From the NCBI RefSeq assembly GCF_013620825.1, contig NZ_NJIC01000051.1, positions 1 through 64,000 of the forward strand: a stretch of 64,000 bases of DNA. The letters run 5' to 3'. A program made the translations under genes and the position numbers. The DNA comes from Rhodanobacter sp. PCA2 (GTDB lineage Bacteria; Pseudomonadota; Gammaproteobacteria; Xanthomonadales; Rhodanobacteraceae). The notes below the pieces were generated by a model. It had not been told where the DNA came from. It made no database searches and worked only from the letters and a program-made list of their open reading frames with translations. Numbering within the stretch: the stretch's first letter is position 1; each line of letters opens with the position of its first letter. Below, in pieces: positions 8,910 to 18,649 of this stretch.

Positions 8910-9160
8910 TCTCCAAGAACCCCGCGTTGCCATCGAATGGCCGCCATGCGGCAGTGCGTGGCGCCGGCCTGACTGGCTGTCGGGCCAGGCCGCGCGCTGC
9001 CGCATGGCGGCCACTCGGTGGCAACCCGAAGGGCCGGAGCTGTTTGCCCCCATTCCTGCGTCATCACTCAGTCGTGGACCGACGTCCACTCCTTCCCTCT
9101 TCCTTGGCCTGGGCGCAAACAGCTTTCGGCGCGGGGCGCTTGGAGACCATGAACAGGCTC
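8896..9160. repeat. Nested inverted-repeat block inside the dgo operon
   Basis: Three sets of arms are nested or adjacent. Outer arms are 8896-8917 and 9139-9160 (22 nt, about 2 mismatches). Inner arms are 8926-8958 and 8993-9025 (33 nt, about 3 mismatches). A 10-bp pair AGCTGTTTGC (9038-9047) and GCAAACAGCT (9115-9124) also occurs, plus GTGGAC/GTCCAC near 9074-9089. The block fills the gap between dgoA and dgoD and could fold into a large RNA structure or be a small non-coding element insertion. Confidence 0.75.
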
Positions 9161-9165
9161 TCAGC

Positions 9166-10316
<1,151 letters not shown>

Positions 10317-10319
10317 GCG

Positions 10320-11087
10320 ATGGCCGACGCGTACGCGACCTATCCCAGCCTGCAGGGCCGCGCCGTGCTGGTCAGCGGCGGCGCCACCGGCATCGGCGCC
10401 GCCTTTGTCGAGCATTACGCGCGGCAAGGCGCGAAGGTGGCCTTCCTCGACGTCGACGAAGCGGGCGCGCAGGCGCTGCTCGCCGGCCTTGGCGACGTGG
10501 CGCACGCGCCGAGGTTCCTGCGCTGCGACGTCACCGACCTCGACGCGCTGCGCGAGGCGATCGCCGCGGCGCGCGCGCACATCGGCCCGATCGCGGTGCT
10601 GGTCAACAACGCCGCCAACGACGTGCGCCACGCGCTGGCCGACGTCGACGCCGCCGCGTTCGACCGCAACATCGGCGTGAACCTGCGCCACCAGGTGTTC
10701 GCCACCCAGGCGGTGGTCCCCGACATGCGCCAGCTCGGCGGCGGCTCGATCATCTGCCTGGGCTCCACCGGCTGGATGAAGAAGAACGGCGGCTACCCGC
10801 TGTACGCGATGGCGAAGGCCGCCGTGCACGGCTTCGTCAACGGCATGGCGCGCGAGCTGGGCCAGCAGGGCATCCGCATCAACGCGCTGGTGCCGGGCTG
10901 GGTGATCACCGAAAAGCAGCGCGCGCTGTGGCTGGATGACGAGGGCAAGGCCGAGATCGCGCGCGTGCAATGCATGCCCGGCTACCTGATGGCCGAGGAC
11001 CTCGCGCGCATGGCGCTGTTCCTGGGCGCCGACGACAGCCGCATGTGCACCGGGCAGTCCTTCGTCGTCGACGGCGGCTGGGTGTGA
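10320..11087 (+). CDS. SDR-family sugar 1-dehydrogenase (probable D-galactose/L-arabinose dehydrogenase)
   Basis: A 255-residue short-chain dehydrogenase predicted to oxidise D-galactose (or L-arabinose) to the aldonolactone with NAD(P)+. Visible are the cofactor motif SGGATGIGAA, Asp in FLDVDE that favours NAD, NNAAND, catalytic Ser in CLGSTGW and YAMAK of the YxxxK motif near residue 158. ATG 10320 is chosen; a GTG at 10311 overlapping the dgoD stop as GTGA is an alternative. It ends in a GTGA overlap with the lactonase gene. Substrate is inferred from the pathway context. Confidence 0.8.
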   Translation: MADAYATYPSLQGRAVLVSGGATGIGAAFVEHYARQGAKVAFLDVDEAGAQALLAGLGDVAHAPRFLRCDVTDLDALREAIAAARAHIGPIAVLVNNAANDVRHALADVDAAAFDRNIGVNLRHQVFATQAVVPDMRQLGGGSIICLGSTGWMKKNGGYPLYAMAKAAVHGFVNGMARELGQQGIRINALVPGWVITEKQRALWLDDEGKAEIARVQCMPGYLMAEDLARMALFLGADDSRMCTGQSFVVDGGWV

Positions 11088-12019
11088 GCGCGGCGCACGC
11101 GCCGGCGCAGGCCGTGCTCGCGGCAGCGAACACGCTGGGCGAAGGCGTCGTCTGGTGCGAGCGCACGCAGGCGCTGTACTGGACCGACATCCAGGCCTCC
11201 ACGCTGTGGCGCCACGCGCCGGCCAGCGGCGAGACGAAACAGTGGCAGCTGCCCGAGCGCCTCGCCTCGTTCGCGCTGTGCGAGACGGACGGCTGGCTGC
11301 TGCTGGCGCTGGCCTCGCGGCTGGCGTTCTTCCGCCTTGCCGACGGCGCGCTGCACACCGTGTGCGAGGTGGAACCGGAGCTGCCCACGCGCTGCAACGA
11401 TGGCGGCTGCGACCGCCAGGGCCGCTTCGTGTTCGGCACGCTGCACGAGCCCGCCGACGGCGGCCCGAAGCAGCCCATCGGCGGCTTCTGGCGGCTCGAT
11501 GCGGAGCTCTCGCTCGAACGCCTGCCGCTGGAAGGCGTGGCGATCAGCAACAGCATCGCCTTCAGTCCCGACGGCGGCACGATGTACTACTGCGACTCGC
11601 TCACGCGCACCATCCGTTGCTGCGCCTACGGCGACACGCTGGGCCCGTCGCGCCTGTTCGCCGACCTGCGCGACTGCACGGGCGAGCCGGACGGTTCCTG
11701 CGTCGACGCCGAGGGCGGCCTGTGGAACGCGCAATGGGGCCTGGGCCGCGTGCTGCGCTATCGTCCCGACGGCAGCGTGGACCGTGTGCTGCCGGTGCCG
11801 GCCAGCCAGCCCACCCGGCCGGCCTTTGGCGGCGCCGCGCTGGACACGCTCTATGTCACCAGCGCCCGCGACGGCCTCGACGCCGACGCGCTGGCGCGCG
11901 AGCCGCTGGCCGGCGCGCTGTTCGCCGCGCGCGTCGATGCGCGGGGGCTGCCAGAACCGCGTTTTGCGGGCATGCTACCGGCCGCAGGGCCGTCCACGAA
12001 CACCGCCACCCACAACTAG
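11084..12019 (+). CDS. SMP-30/gluconolactonase-family aldonolactonase
   Basis: A 311-residue six-bladed beta-propeller hydrolase expected to open galactono- or arabinono-lactone produced by the preceding dehydrogenase. Family metal ligands fit Glu in NTLGEGVVW, Asn in AISNSIAFSPD and Asp in EPDGSCVDAEGG. The start is GTG at 11084, overlapping the SDR stop by 4 nt (GTGA); a longer ORF from 10970 would lie inside the SDR gene. With dgoD, dgoK and dgoA it completes oxidation of galactose to central metabolites. Confidence 0.85.
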   Translation: MSAAHAPAQAVLAAANTLGEGVVWCERTQALYWTDIQASTLWRHAPASGETKQWQLPERLASFALCETDGWLLLALASRLAFFRLADGALHTVCEVEPELPTRCNDGGCDRQGRFVFGTLHEPADGGPKQPIGGFWRLDAELSLERLPLEGVAISNSIAFSPDGGTMYYCDSLTRTIRCCAYGDTLGPSRLFADLRDCTGEPDGSCVDAEGGLWNAQWGLGRVLRYRPDGSVDRVLPVPASQPTRPAFGGAALDTLYVTSARDGLDADALAREPLAGALFAARVDARGLPEPRFAGMLPAAGPSTNTATHN

Positions 12020-12055
12020 ACCAAGCCGCCTGCAGGCATCCATCGGGGAGACCAC

Positions 12056-13447
12056 ATGAGCGCAACCACCGCACCACCCGCCAACACGCACGGCAAGGCT
12101 GCCGCGATCTTCGTCTGCGTACTCGCCGCGCTCGCCGGCCTGATGTTCGGCCTCGACATCGGCGTGATCTCCGGCGCACAGCAGTTCCTGCAGAAAGACT
12201 TCGGCATCAGCGACGACACCCTGGGCTGGATCGTCAGCATCATGATGTTCGGTGCCGCGCTGGGCGCGCTCGTCGCCGGCTGGCTGTCCAGCCAGCTGGG
12301 CCGCAAGCGCACGATGATCCTCGGTGCCGTACTGTTCGTCGGCGGCTCCGTGGTGTGCGGCATGGCGCCGACGCCGGAGGTGTTGCTGGTGGGTCGCCTC
12401 GTGCTGGGCATCGCCATCGGCCTTGCGAGCTTCACCGCCCCGCTGTACCTCGCCGAGGTCGCGCCGGAATCGATCCGCGGCGCGATGATCTCGATGTACC
12501 AGCTGATGATCACCATCGGCATCCTGGTTGCTTTCCTCTCCGACACCGCGCTCAGCTACACGGGCAACTGGCGCTGGATGCTGGGCGTGATCGCGATCCC
12601 CGGCGCACTGTTCCTGCTCGGCGTGGCCTTCCTGCCGGAAAGCCCGCGCTGGCTGATGATGAAGGGCCGCGACCCGGAGGCCGAGCAGGTGCTGCAGCGG
12701 CTGCTAGGCAACCGCGACGCCATCTCCCGCGAAATGGGCGAGATCCGCGAACAGCTGAAGACGCCGCAGCGCGGCGTGCACATGTTCTTCCAGAACTCGA
12801 ATTTCCGCCGTTCGGTGGGCCTGGGCATGCTGCTGCAGGTGATGCAGCAGCTCACCGGCATGAACGTGGTGATGTATTACGCGCCGCGCATCTTCCAGGG
12901 CATGGGCTACGACACCGAGTCGCAGATGTGGTTTACCGCGATCGTGGGCCTGGTCAACGTGCTCGCCACCTTCATCGCCATCGGCCTGGTGGACAAGCTG
13001 GGCCGCAAGCCCATCCTCTACGCCGGCTTCGTGGTGATGGCGATCGGCCTCGGCGTGGTCGGCACCATGATGCGCCTGGGCATCCACACGCACGGCGAGC
13101 AGTTCTTCACCGTGGGCATGCTGCTGGTGTTCATCGTGGGCTTCGCAATGTCGGCCGGTCCGCTGATCTGGACGCTGTGCTCGGAGATCCAGCCGCTCAA
13201 GGGCCGCGACTTCGGCATCGGCTGTTCCACCTTCACCAACTGGGTGGCCAACTCGCTGGTCGGCCTCTCCTTCCTGCCGCTGCTCAACAGCATCGGCCAG
13301 GCCGAGACGTTCTGGCTGTACGCCGCGTTCAACGTGGTGTTCATCGGCCTCACCATCTGGCTGGTGCCGGAGACCAAGGGCGTCACGCTGGAGCAGATCG
13401 AGCGCAACCTGATGGCCGGCAAGGCGCTGCGGCGGATCGGCCAGTAG
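12056..13447 (+). CDS. galP: GalP-type sugar:proton symporter (MFS)
   Basis: Inner-membrane major-facilitator symporter of 463 residues with 12 predicted helices. It is strikingly similar to E. coli GalP along its length, including FVC.LAALAGL.FGLDIGVI, SMMFGAA, TAPLYL.E.APE.IRG, QLMITIGIL, QVMQQ.TGMNV.MYYAP and CSEIQPLKGRDFGI. Sugar-porter signatures GRKR, PESPRW and PETKG are present. GGGGAGA precedes the ATG. It likely imports D-galactose, possibly also L-arabinose, released by the locus hydrolases. Confidence 0.92.
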   Translation: MSATTAPPANTHGKAAAIFVCVLAALAGLMFGLDIGVISGAQQFLQKDFGISDDTLGWIVSIMMFGAALGALVAGWLSSQLGRKRTMILGAVLFVGGSVVCGMAPTPEVLLVGRLVLGIAIGLASFTAPLYLAEVAPESIRGAMISMYQLMITIGILVAFLSDTALSYTGNWRWMLGVIAIPGALFLLGVAFLPESPRWLMMKGRDPEAEQVLQRLLGNRDAISREMGEIREQLKTPQRGVHMFFQNSNFRRSVGLGMLLQVMQQLTGMNVVMYYAPRIFQGMGYDTESQMWFTAIVGLVNVLATFIAIGLVDKLGRKPILYAGFVVMAIGLGVVGTMMRLGIHTHGEQFFTVGMLLVFIVGFAMSAGPLIWTLCSEIQPLKGRDFGIGCSTFTNWVANSLVGLSFLPLLNSIGQAETFWLYAAFNVVFIGLTIWLVPETKGVTLEQIERNLMAGKALRRIGQ

Positions 13448-13449
13448 GC

Positions 13450-14526
13450 ATGCGCATCGCCTGCGGCCCCGCGTCCGGATCGCGCACCACGACTGGACGC
13501 GGGCGCCGCACTGTCCTCGCGGCATGGGCGCTCGCCTGCCTCGCCGCCCTGCCCGGCCACGCGCGGGCCGGCGAGACCTTCCGCAATCCCCTGCTGCCCT
13601 CGGGCGCGGACCCGTGGGTGGCGCAGCGCGACGGCGTCTACTACTACACGAGCACCCTGGGCGACCGCATCGCGCTGTGGAAGACGCGCGACATCGGCCG
13701 CCTGGACAAGGCGCCGGTCACCGTGGTCTGGCGCGCGCCGGCCAGCGGGCCGGAATCGACCTCGGTGTGGGCGCCCGAGCTGCACTTCATCGCGGGCAAG
13801 TGGTACCTGTACTACACCGCTGCGGACAAGGCGCACGACGACGACGCGCATCGCCACGTGTTCGTGCTGGAGAACGCCTCGGCCGATCCCACGCAGGGCC
13901 AGTGGGTGTCGCGCGGCATGCTGAAGACCGCCCGCAACGGCATCGACGGCACCGTGTTCGAACTGCGCGGCAAGCTGTACTTCGTGTATTCCGCCTACGT
14001 CGGCGACCGCAGCGACCTGGTCATCGCGCCGATGACCAACCCCTGGACGCTGGGCCAGCCGGAAGTGGACATCGCCCAGCCCACCTACGCGTGGGAGATG
14101 CAGGGCGGACGCAAGATCCTCGAGGGGCCGGAATTCCTCGAAGGCCCCACCGGCAGGCTGTTCCTCAGCTACTCGGCCAGCGCCTGCTGGTCCGACCACT
14201 ACGCGCTGGGCCTGCTGGGCGCGGCGCCGGATGCCGATCCGCTCGATCCCGCCGCGTGGCACAAGTCGCCCACGCCGGTGTTTGCCCAGTCGCCCGCCAA
14301 CGGCGTCTATGCGCCGGGCCACAACGGCTTTTTCGAGTCGCCGGACGGCACGCAGACCTGGATCATCTACCACGCCAACGGCGGCCCCGGCTGGAAGTGC
14401 GGTACGCGCCGCTCGCCGCGCATCCAGCAGGTGCATTGGCGCTCGGACGGTACGCCCGATTTCGGCGTGCCGGCGAAGGCCGGCGAAGCGCTGGCCGTGC
14501 CGTCGGGACAGACGGCCACGCCTTGA
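13450..14526 (+). CDS. Secreted GH43-family glycoside hydrolase
   Basis: A 358-residue exported five-bladed beta-propeller hydrolase, last gene of the dgo operon and only 2 nt after galP. The signal peptide is cleaved near HARA-GE (about residue 41). GH43 catalytic residues fit Asp in SGADPWV (base), Asp in NGIDGTVFE (pKa modulator) and Glu in ILEGPEFLE (acid). The family includes alpha-L-arabinofuranosidases, beta-xylosidases and exo-galactanases; alpha-L-arabinofuranosidase is the best context-based guess. It is related to the second GH43 at 18650-19711. Confidence 0.85.
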   Translation: MRIACGPASGSRTTTGRGRRTVLAAWALACLAALPGHARAGETFRNPLLPSGADPWVAQRDGVYYYTSTLGDRIALWKTRDIGRLDKAPVTVVWRAPASGPESTSVWAPELHFIAGKWYLYYTAADKAHDDDAHRHVFVLENASADPTQGQWVSRGMLKTARNGIDGTVFELRGKLYFVYSAYVGDRSDLVIAPMTNPWTLGQPEVDIAQPTYAWEMQGGRKILEGPEFLEGPTGRLFLSYSASACWSDHYALGLLGAAPDADPLDPAAWHKSPTPVFAQSPANGVYAPGHNGFFESPDGTQTWIIYHANGGPGWKCGTRRSPRIQQVHWRSDGTPDFGVPAKAGEALAVPSGQTATP

Positions 14527-14541
14527 TCCCTCGTTGACGAA

Positions 14542-14569
14542 ACCGGACGCGGCACAGGCCGCGCCCGGT
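14542..14569 (+). terminator. Terminator of the dgo/galP/GH43 operon
   Basis: Arms of 12 bp with one mismatch (14542-14553 and 14558-14569) are followed by CGCTTTCTT. It lies 15 nt after the GH43 stop and faces the convergent sialidase-fold gene. Confidence 0.7.
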
Positions 14570-14702
14570 CGCTTTCTTCATTCCGCTGCGCGACCCCGGC
14601 AAGCCGGATGCGGCGGCGCGAGCTTCAACGATGATGCGGACCGGCGAGCGCGTTCCCGATGTTTCGGTTGCGCTGCTCGCCGACCTGCATCGACACGATC
14701 GC

Positions 14703-16898
14703 TTACTGCTGGTCCTGATCCTGATCCCGCTCATGGTCGCGGTAGCTGCGACCGCGATGGTCGTCGCTCGCCGCCACCGGCGTGCCGCTGTAGTTGAACA
14801 GCAGGTTCGAACCGCCCGTGCCCATCGTCCACAGGTCCATGAAGTCGCCCGTGCTGGACCACAGCACGCGCGGTTCGCTGTTGCCGCCGACGCCCAGCGA
14901 AACGGCCGTGGCGCCCGGGTACGGACCAAACCCGCTGTTGTTGATCAGCGTGGAGGCGATGCTGTTCATGGTCCACAGGTTGATGTGCCCGTCGGTGGCC
15001 GACCACAGCACGCGGATCTGGTTGTCCGGTCCGCTGGCGAGCGCCAGTGCGCGGGTGCCGAGGAAGGGCCCGTACTGGTAGTTGCTGAGCGTGGTGGCGT
15101 TGTCCGCCGACTGGGTCCACACGGCGATCGCGCCGTTGTCGTTGTTCCACAGCAAGCGCGGGTTGTTGTCGCTGCCGACGGCCAGGCTCGCCGCGGTCCA
15201 GCCCTGGAAGCCGGGGAAGTACTTCGACGTCGCGACATTCTGGCCGTTGGCGTCCAGGGTCCACAGCGCTGCCGGACCGTCCACGCCCGACCAGAGGACA
15301 TGGATGAGACCGTCGGGACCGGCGGCGATGGCACGCCCGATGGTGCCGACAGGCGCCCCGTATTGATGGACCTGTTCGACGTAGCCGCCATCACGCGAGA
15401 CGACGCCGATCACCGCCGAGCCGTCGGCTCCATCCCACAGCAGGCGCGGCTTGTTGTCGGCGCCGACCGCGAGGCCCGCTACCGTCCAGCCCGCCTTGAG
15501 GTTGAAGCTGGCGCTGTGCACGAGCGAGCTGCCGTCCGGCGTGAGCACCCACAGCGCGATGTGGTTGTCGGCGTACTTCCACAACACCCACGGCCGGCTG
15601 TCGGGACCGACTGCGACGGCCACCACCGTGGCGTCCTGGGCGGCCGGGGCGACATGCCCGCGTGCATGGACCACCTCGCAGACGTTGGGCGCGATCCAGC
15701 GCGGCGACAGCGCCACGATCTGGTTGTCCTGCCCCGTCCAGGCGAGCCCGGGCTTGTAGTTGTTGCAGTCGGGGTAGAGCGTCGGCGAGGGGTTCAGGCC
15801 CATCGGCGCCGGGGCGCGGCTCCACGGGCCGGTGCCGTTCGCGGTGTTCATGAGCAGCACGTTGCCGGTGGCCGGCGTCTGGCCGCCGTTCTGGTCGAAA
15901 TAGGCCTTCGCGGCCAGCACCAGCGCACCATCCGGATACTTGCGGCTCGGCGGTATGGCGATGAGTTCCGGCGTCGCGCCGAGGTAGTGTCCGTCCGCGG
16001 TGGCCACCAGGGTGCCGAGGTCGCTCTCGTCGCCCCAGTTCGCGCCGTCGTCGGAGAACTTCATGTGCACCTGGCTGGCCGTCTCGCCGACCATCTCGAA
16101 GGCCATCGCGTAGCGGCCGTTCGCCATGCGCACCACGGCCGGCATGCCGGGACGCATGTGGTGGTCGGGCACGCCGACGTCGGCGACCTCGGGGCCCCAG
16201 GTCTTGCCGCCGTCGGTCGAGGTGACGTGGCCGATGATCTGGCTGTAGCCGGAAACGTTCCGGCGCTCGTCGGAGAAATAGCAGTCCAGATTGCCGTTGG
16301 CATCGACCTGCATGTAGGGCTCCCAGATGCCGTGCCCGGAGCCGCCGCCGCTGACGCACGAGCTGAGGTAGGTCCAGCTGCGGCCGTGGTCGGTGCTCTT
16401 GTAGACCTCCATGTCCTGCGCGGCGACGTTCGGCGCCTCGAAGTTGCCGACCAGCAGGATGGTGCCCGGCTTGAGCCCCTGCGGGCCGCCGATCTGGCGC
16501 GGTATTTCAAGCAGCATCGGCTGCTGCGAGAACTTCCAGCCGTGCACCGTGTCGGTCACGACGGACAGCGGCTGCCTGGACCAGGTGGCCCCGGAATCGG
16601 TGCTGCGGTAGATCGGGAAACCGGTCGGCTGGCCGGTGCCGTCGGTGACGGCGAAGGTGTTGCCGTCGTCGAAGCTGGCGAGCATGGTGCCGTTGTGATC
16701 GCCGCTGTGCTGCAGCGTGATCGCTCGCGGCGAGGATGCGCTTGCGTTCGGGTACGCGGACAGGTTCGGCGTGTACAGGACCGATGGCACGGCCGCGTGC
16801 AGCGGCGCAGCGGCCGCCACGCCGAGACCGGCAGCGGCCAGTACCGAAAGCATGCAGCGGGTGTTTGCTTGGAATCGTCGACTGACTGGGTACGTCAT
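14703..16898 (-). CDS. Secreted sialidase-fold exo-glycosidase (GH93/GH33-like) with six 48-residue repeats
   Basis: A 731-residue exported protein (signal peptide ending LHA, residue 35). Residues 40-420 contain four Asp-boxes (STDSGATW at 99, STDHGRSW at 168, STDGGKTW at 227, SDDGANW at 282), typical of sialidase-type six-bladed propellers. The arabinan-type context favours GH93 exo-1,5-alpha-L-arabinanase over a true sialidase (inference). Residues about 430-700 hold six repeats whose conserved LW tryptophan recurs at 440, 488, 536, 584, 632 and 680, exactly 48 apart. They are probably a second beta-propeller or carbohydrate-binding module. ATG 16898 has GAGG upstream. Confidence 0.8.
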   Translation of the reverse strand: MTYPVSRRFQANTRCMLSVLAAAGLGVAAAAPLHAAVPSVLYTPNLSAYPNASASSPRAITLQHSGDHNGTMLASFDDGNTFAVTDGTGQPTGFPIYRSTDSGATWSRQPLSVVTDTVHGWKFSQQPMLLEIPRQIGGPQGLKPGTILLVGNFEAPNVAAQDMEVYKSTDHGRSWTYLSSCVSGGGSGHGIWEPYMQVDANGNLDCYFSDERRNVSGYSQIIGHVTSTDGGKTWGPEVADVGVPDHHMRPGMPAVVRMANGRYAMAFEMVGETASQVHMKFSDDGANWGDESDLGTLVATADGHYLGATPELIAIPPSRKYPDGALVLAAKAYFDQNGGQTPATGNVLLMNTANGTGPWSRAPAPMGLNPSPTLYPDCNNYKPGLAWTGQDNQIVALSPRWIAPNVCEVVHARGHVAPAAQDATVVAVAVGPDSRPWVLWKYADNHIALWVLTPDGSSLVHSASFNLKAGWTVAGLAVGADNKPRLLWDGADGSAVIGVVSRDGGYVEQVHQYGAPVGTIGRAIAAGPDGLIHVLWSGVDGPAALWTLDANGQNVATSKYFPGFQGWTAASLAVGSDNNPRLLWNNDNGAIAVWTQSADNATTLSNYQYGPFLGTRALALASGPDNQIRVLWSATDGHINLWTMNSIASTLINNSGFGPYPGATAVSLGVGGNSEPRVLWSSTGDFMDLWTMGTGGSNLLFNYSGTPVAASDDHRGRSYRDHERDQDQDQQ

Positions 16899-16994
16899 GG
16901 GGTATCCCTCGATCGTGGTGCGATGCCATTCACGGACACTGCGGCGCCTGCGCGACGCTCGCCCGCGGGTTGATGAACTCGTCACGCCGTGCAA

Positions 16995-17013
16995 GCGCCG
17001 CATGCAGCGGCGC
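16995..17013. other. Small hairpin in the esterase/sialidase-fold gene gap
   Basis: Arms GCGCCGC and GCGGCGC enclose a 5-nt loop in the 256-bp gap 16899-17154. I see no promoter or operator matching the FadR-type motif here. The gap otherwise appears featureless. Confidence 0.4.
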
Positions 17014-17154
17014 ACCGGGGCGCAAACCGCGCGCGTCCCCCGCATGCGGCCCCGGCATTCCTGGTTGAAATGAATCAGTGGCAGGCGCGAATGCACGCCC
17101 CGCGGCTCAGGCATGCCGCATGGGCCTGCCCCGGGTTGCCGCCGTTCCCGTGCC

Positions 17155-18456
17155 TCACTGCCTGCAGCCGAACCACGACAGCGGCACGGCCGCCGCCATC
17201 GCGGCATAACCCTTGTCGTTCGGGTGGATGTGGTCGTCGCTGTCGAAATCCGCACGGATGCGCGCCGGGTGCGCGGGATCGCGCACCACCGCGTCGAAAT
17301 CGACCACGCCGTCGAAACCCGCGTGGTGGCGAATCCAGTCGTTCACCTGCCGACGTGCGCGTTCGCCCGCTTCGGAGTACGCGTTCTGCGTGCCCTCGAA
17401 GGGCAGGATCGTGGCGCCGTAGACGCGCAGCCTGGCGGCATGCGCCTTCGCGATGACTTCCTGCTGCGCGGCGATCACGTTGGCCGCGACCGTGCGGTCG
17501 TCCAGCGTCCTGCCCTGCGGGCGCAGCGCGGAGGTGGTTTCGCCGATGTCGTTGACGCCACCCAGCAGCAGCACGTAGCGCACGCCGGCCTGGCCCAGCA
17601 CGTCGCGCCCGAAGCGCGTCGCCATGTCTTCGCCGGGGCCGTAGCCGCCGTTGCGGCCGGACATCTCGTTGCCGTCGATGCCGGTGTTCACCACGCCGAC
17701 GCGGCAGGCCGGGCGCTGTTCGCGCAGGCGCCGCGCGAGCTGTTCCGGATAGCCGCTCGCCGTGCCCGGCGTGGAACGGTAGCCATTGGTGATGGAATCG
17801 CCGAGCGTCACCAGCACGGGCAGCGGCGTGTCGGCCTGCACGTCGACGCCGGAGAGCCACAGCGTGTCGCCGGTCTTCGCGGCCACCGGCATCGCCGCCT
17901 TCGCGGTGTAGTTGCCCGGCGTGGAAATCAGGTTGTCGTGCACCGCGTCCTGGTGCCAGGTGCTCGGCATCGCCGTACCGGCCACGTACAGGCTGATGCC
18001 CAGCGTGTCGCCGCCCTGCACCGCGAGGTCGAGCGGATCGCTGTAGCGCACCGCGCCGGGCGGCACCACCACGTCGGCGCGCCCGTCGAAGCGCAAGGCG
18101 TGCAGGCTGGCGGGATCCAGTTGCCCTGCCGCGCCGTCCGCCACGGTCCTGCCCACGCTCGCCGCGTCGATGCGCAGCGGCTGCCTGCCGAAGGTGTTGG
18201 AGAGGCGAACGCGGATGCGCGAGCCGCCCGCGCTCAGCAGCGCCATCTGCCGCAGCGTCTGTCCGTTCAATGTCGGCGTCGTGAGCGTCGCCGGCCTTAT
18301 CGCGCTGGGCGGCAGCGGCGACTGCATCATCGCGGTCGCCCACACCGTGCTCCATTGGCTGCGGTCATGCGTGCGCGCCGCGCCCGGCTGCAGCGCTGCA
18401 GCCAGCACCAGCGCCGCCACCGCCACGTACCGCCTGATCGAACCCGTGTCCATCAT
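17155..18456 (-). CDS. Secreted SGNH/GDSL-family hydrolase (probable carbohydrate esterase)
   Basis: A 433-residue exported protein with an N-terminal signal (about residues 1-27) and a beta-rich region (30-205). The SGNH catalytic domain follows: block I GDSIT at 219-223 with the nucleophile Ser, the oxyanion Gly/Asn in NTGIDGN, GGVND at 299-303, and a C-terminal Asp/His block DDHIHPNDKGY. The family includes acetyl-xylan and rhamnogalacturonan acetylesterases. In this locus it probably removes acetyl groups from the target polysaccharide. It lies downstream of the terminator at 18494-18537, so it may need its own promoter. Confidence 0.82.
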   Translation of the reverse strand: MMDTGSIRRYVAVAALVLAAALQPGAARTHDRSQWSTVWATAMMQSPLPPSAIRPATLTTPTLNGQTLRQMALLSAGGSRIRVRLSNTFGRQPLRIDAASVGRTVADGAAGQLDPASLHALRFDGRADVVVPPGAVRYSDPLDLAVQGGDTLGISLYVAGTAMPSTWHQDAVHDNLISTPGNYTAKAAMPVAAKTGDTLWLSGVDVQADTPLPVLVTLGDSITNGYRSTPGTASGYPEQLARRLREQRPACRVGVVNTGIDGNEMSGRNGGYGPGEDMATRFGRDVLGQAGVRYVLLLGGVNDIGETTSALRPQGRTLDDRTVAANVIAAQQEVIAKAHAARLRVYGATILPFEGTQNAYSEAGERARRQVNDWIRHHAGFDGVVDFDAVVRDPAHPARIRADFDSDDHIHPNDKGYAAMAAAVPLSWFGCRQ

Positions 18457-18493
18457 GCTGTCTTCGCCTCGCTGGAGTCCCCGTGATCAGCGG

Positions 18494-18537
18494 AAAAAAA
18501 ACGTGGCGGTGGCGTCGGGGAGGGGCACCACCGCCAC
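18494..18537 (-). terminator. Rho-independent terminator after the minus-strand GH43 gene
   Basis: On the minus strand a perfect 10-bp stem (18528-18537 with 18503-18512) is followed by an uninterrupted U8 (18501-18494). It implies that the TonB receptor-GH43 transcript ends here, at least partly, before the SGNH hydrolase gene. Confidence 0.85.
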
Positions 18538-18649
18538 CGGCGCTCAAGTAATGAAGCGCACATCCGGATGGCCGCGGCGATCGCCGCGACCGGCATCGGG
18601 CAACGCAACGCGGCGCGCTGCCGCGATCGACCCGTGCATGCAGGGCGTC

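Noticed and set aside
14703-16898. Bona fide sialidase (nanH)
   Set aside because: Asp-boxes fit, but there is no sialic acid catabolism in the window and the neighbours act on arabinose/galactose polymers; kept as GH93/GH33-like.
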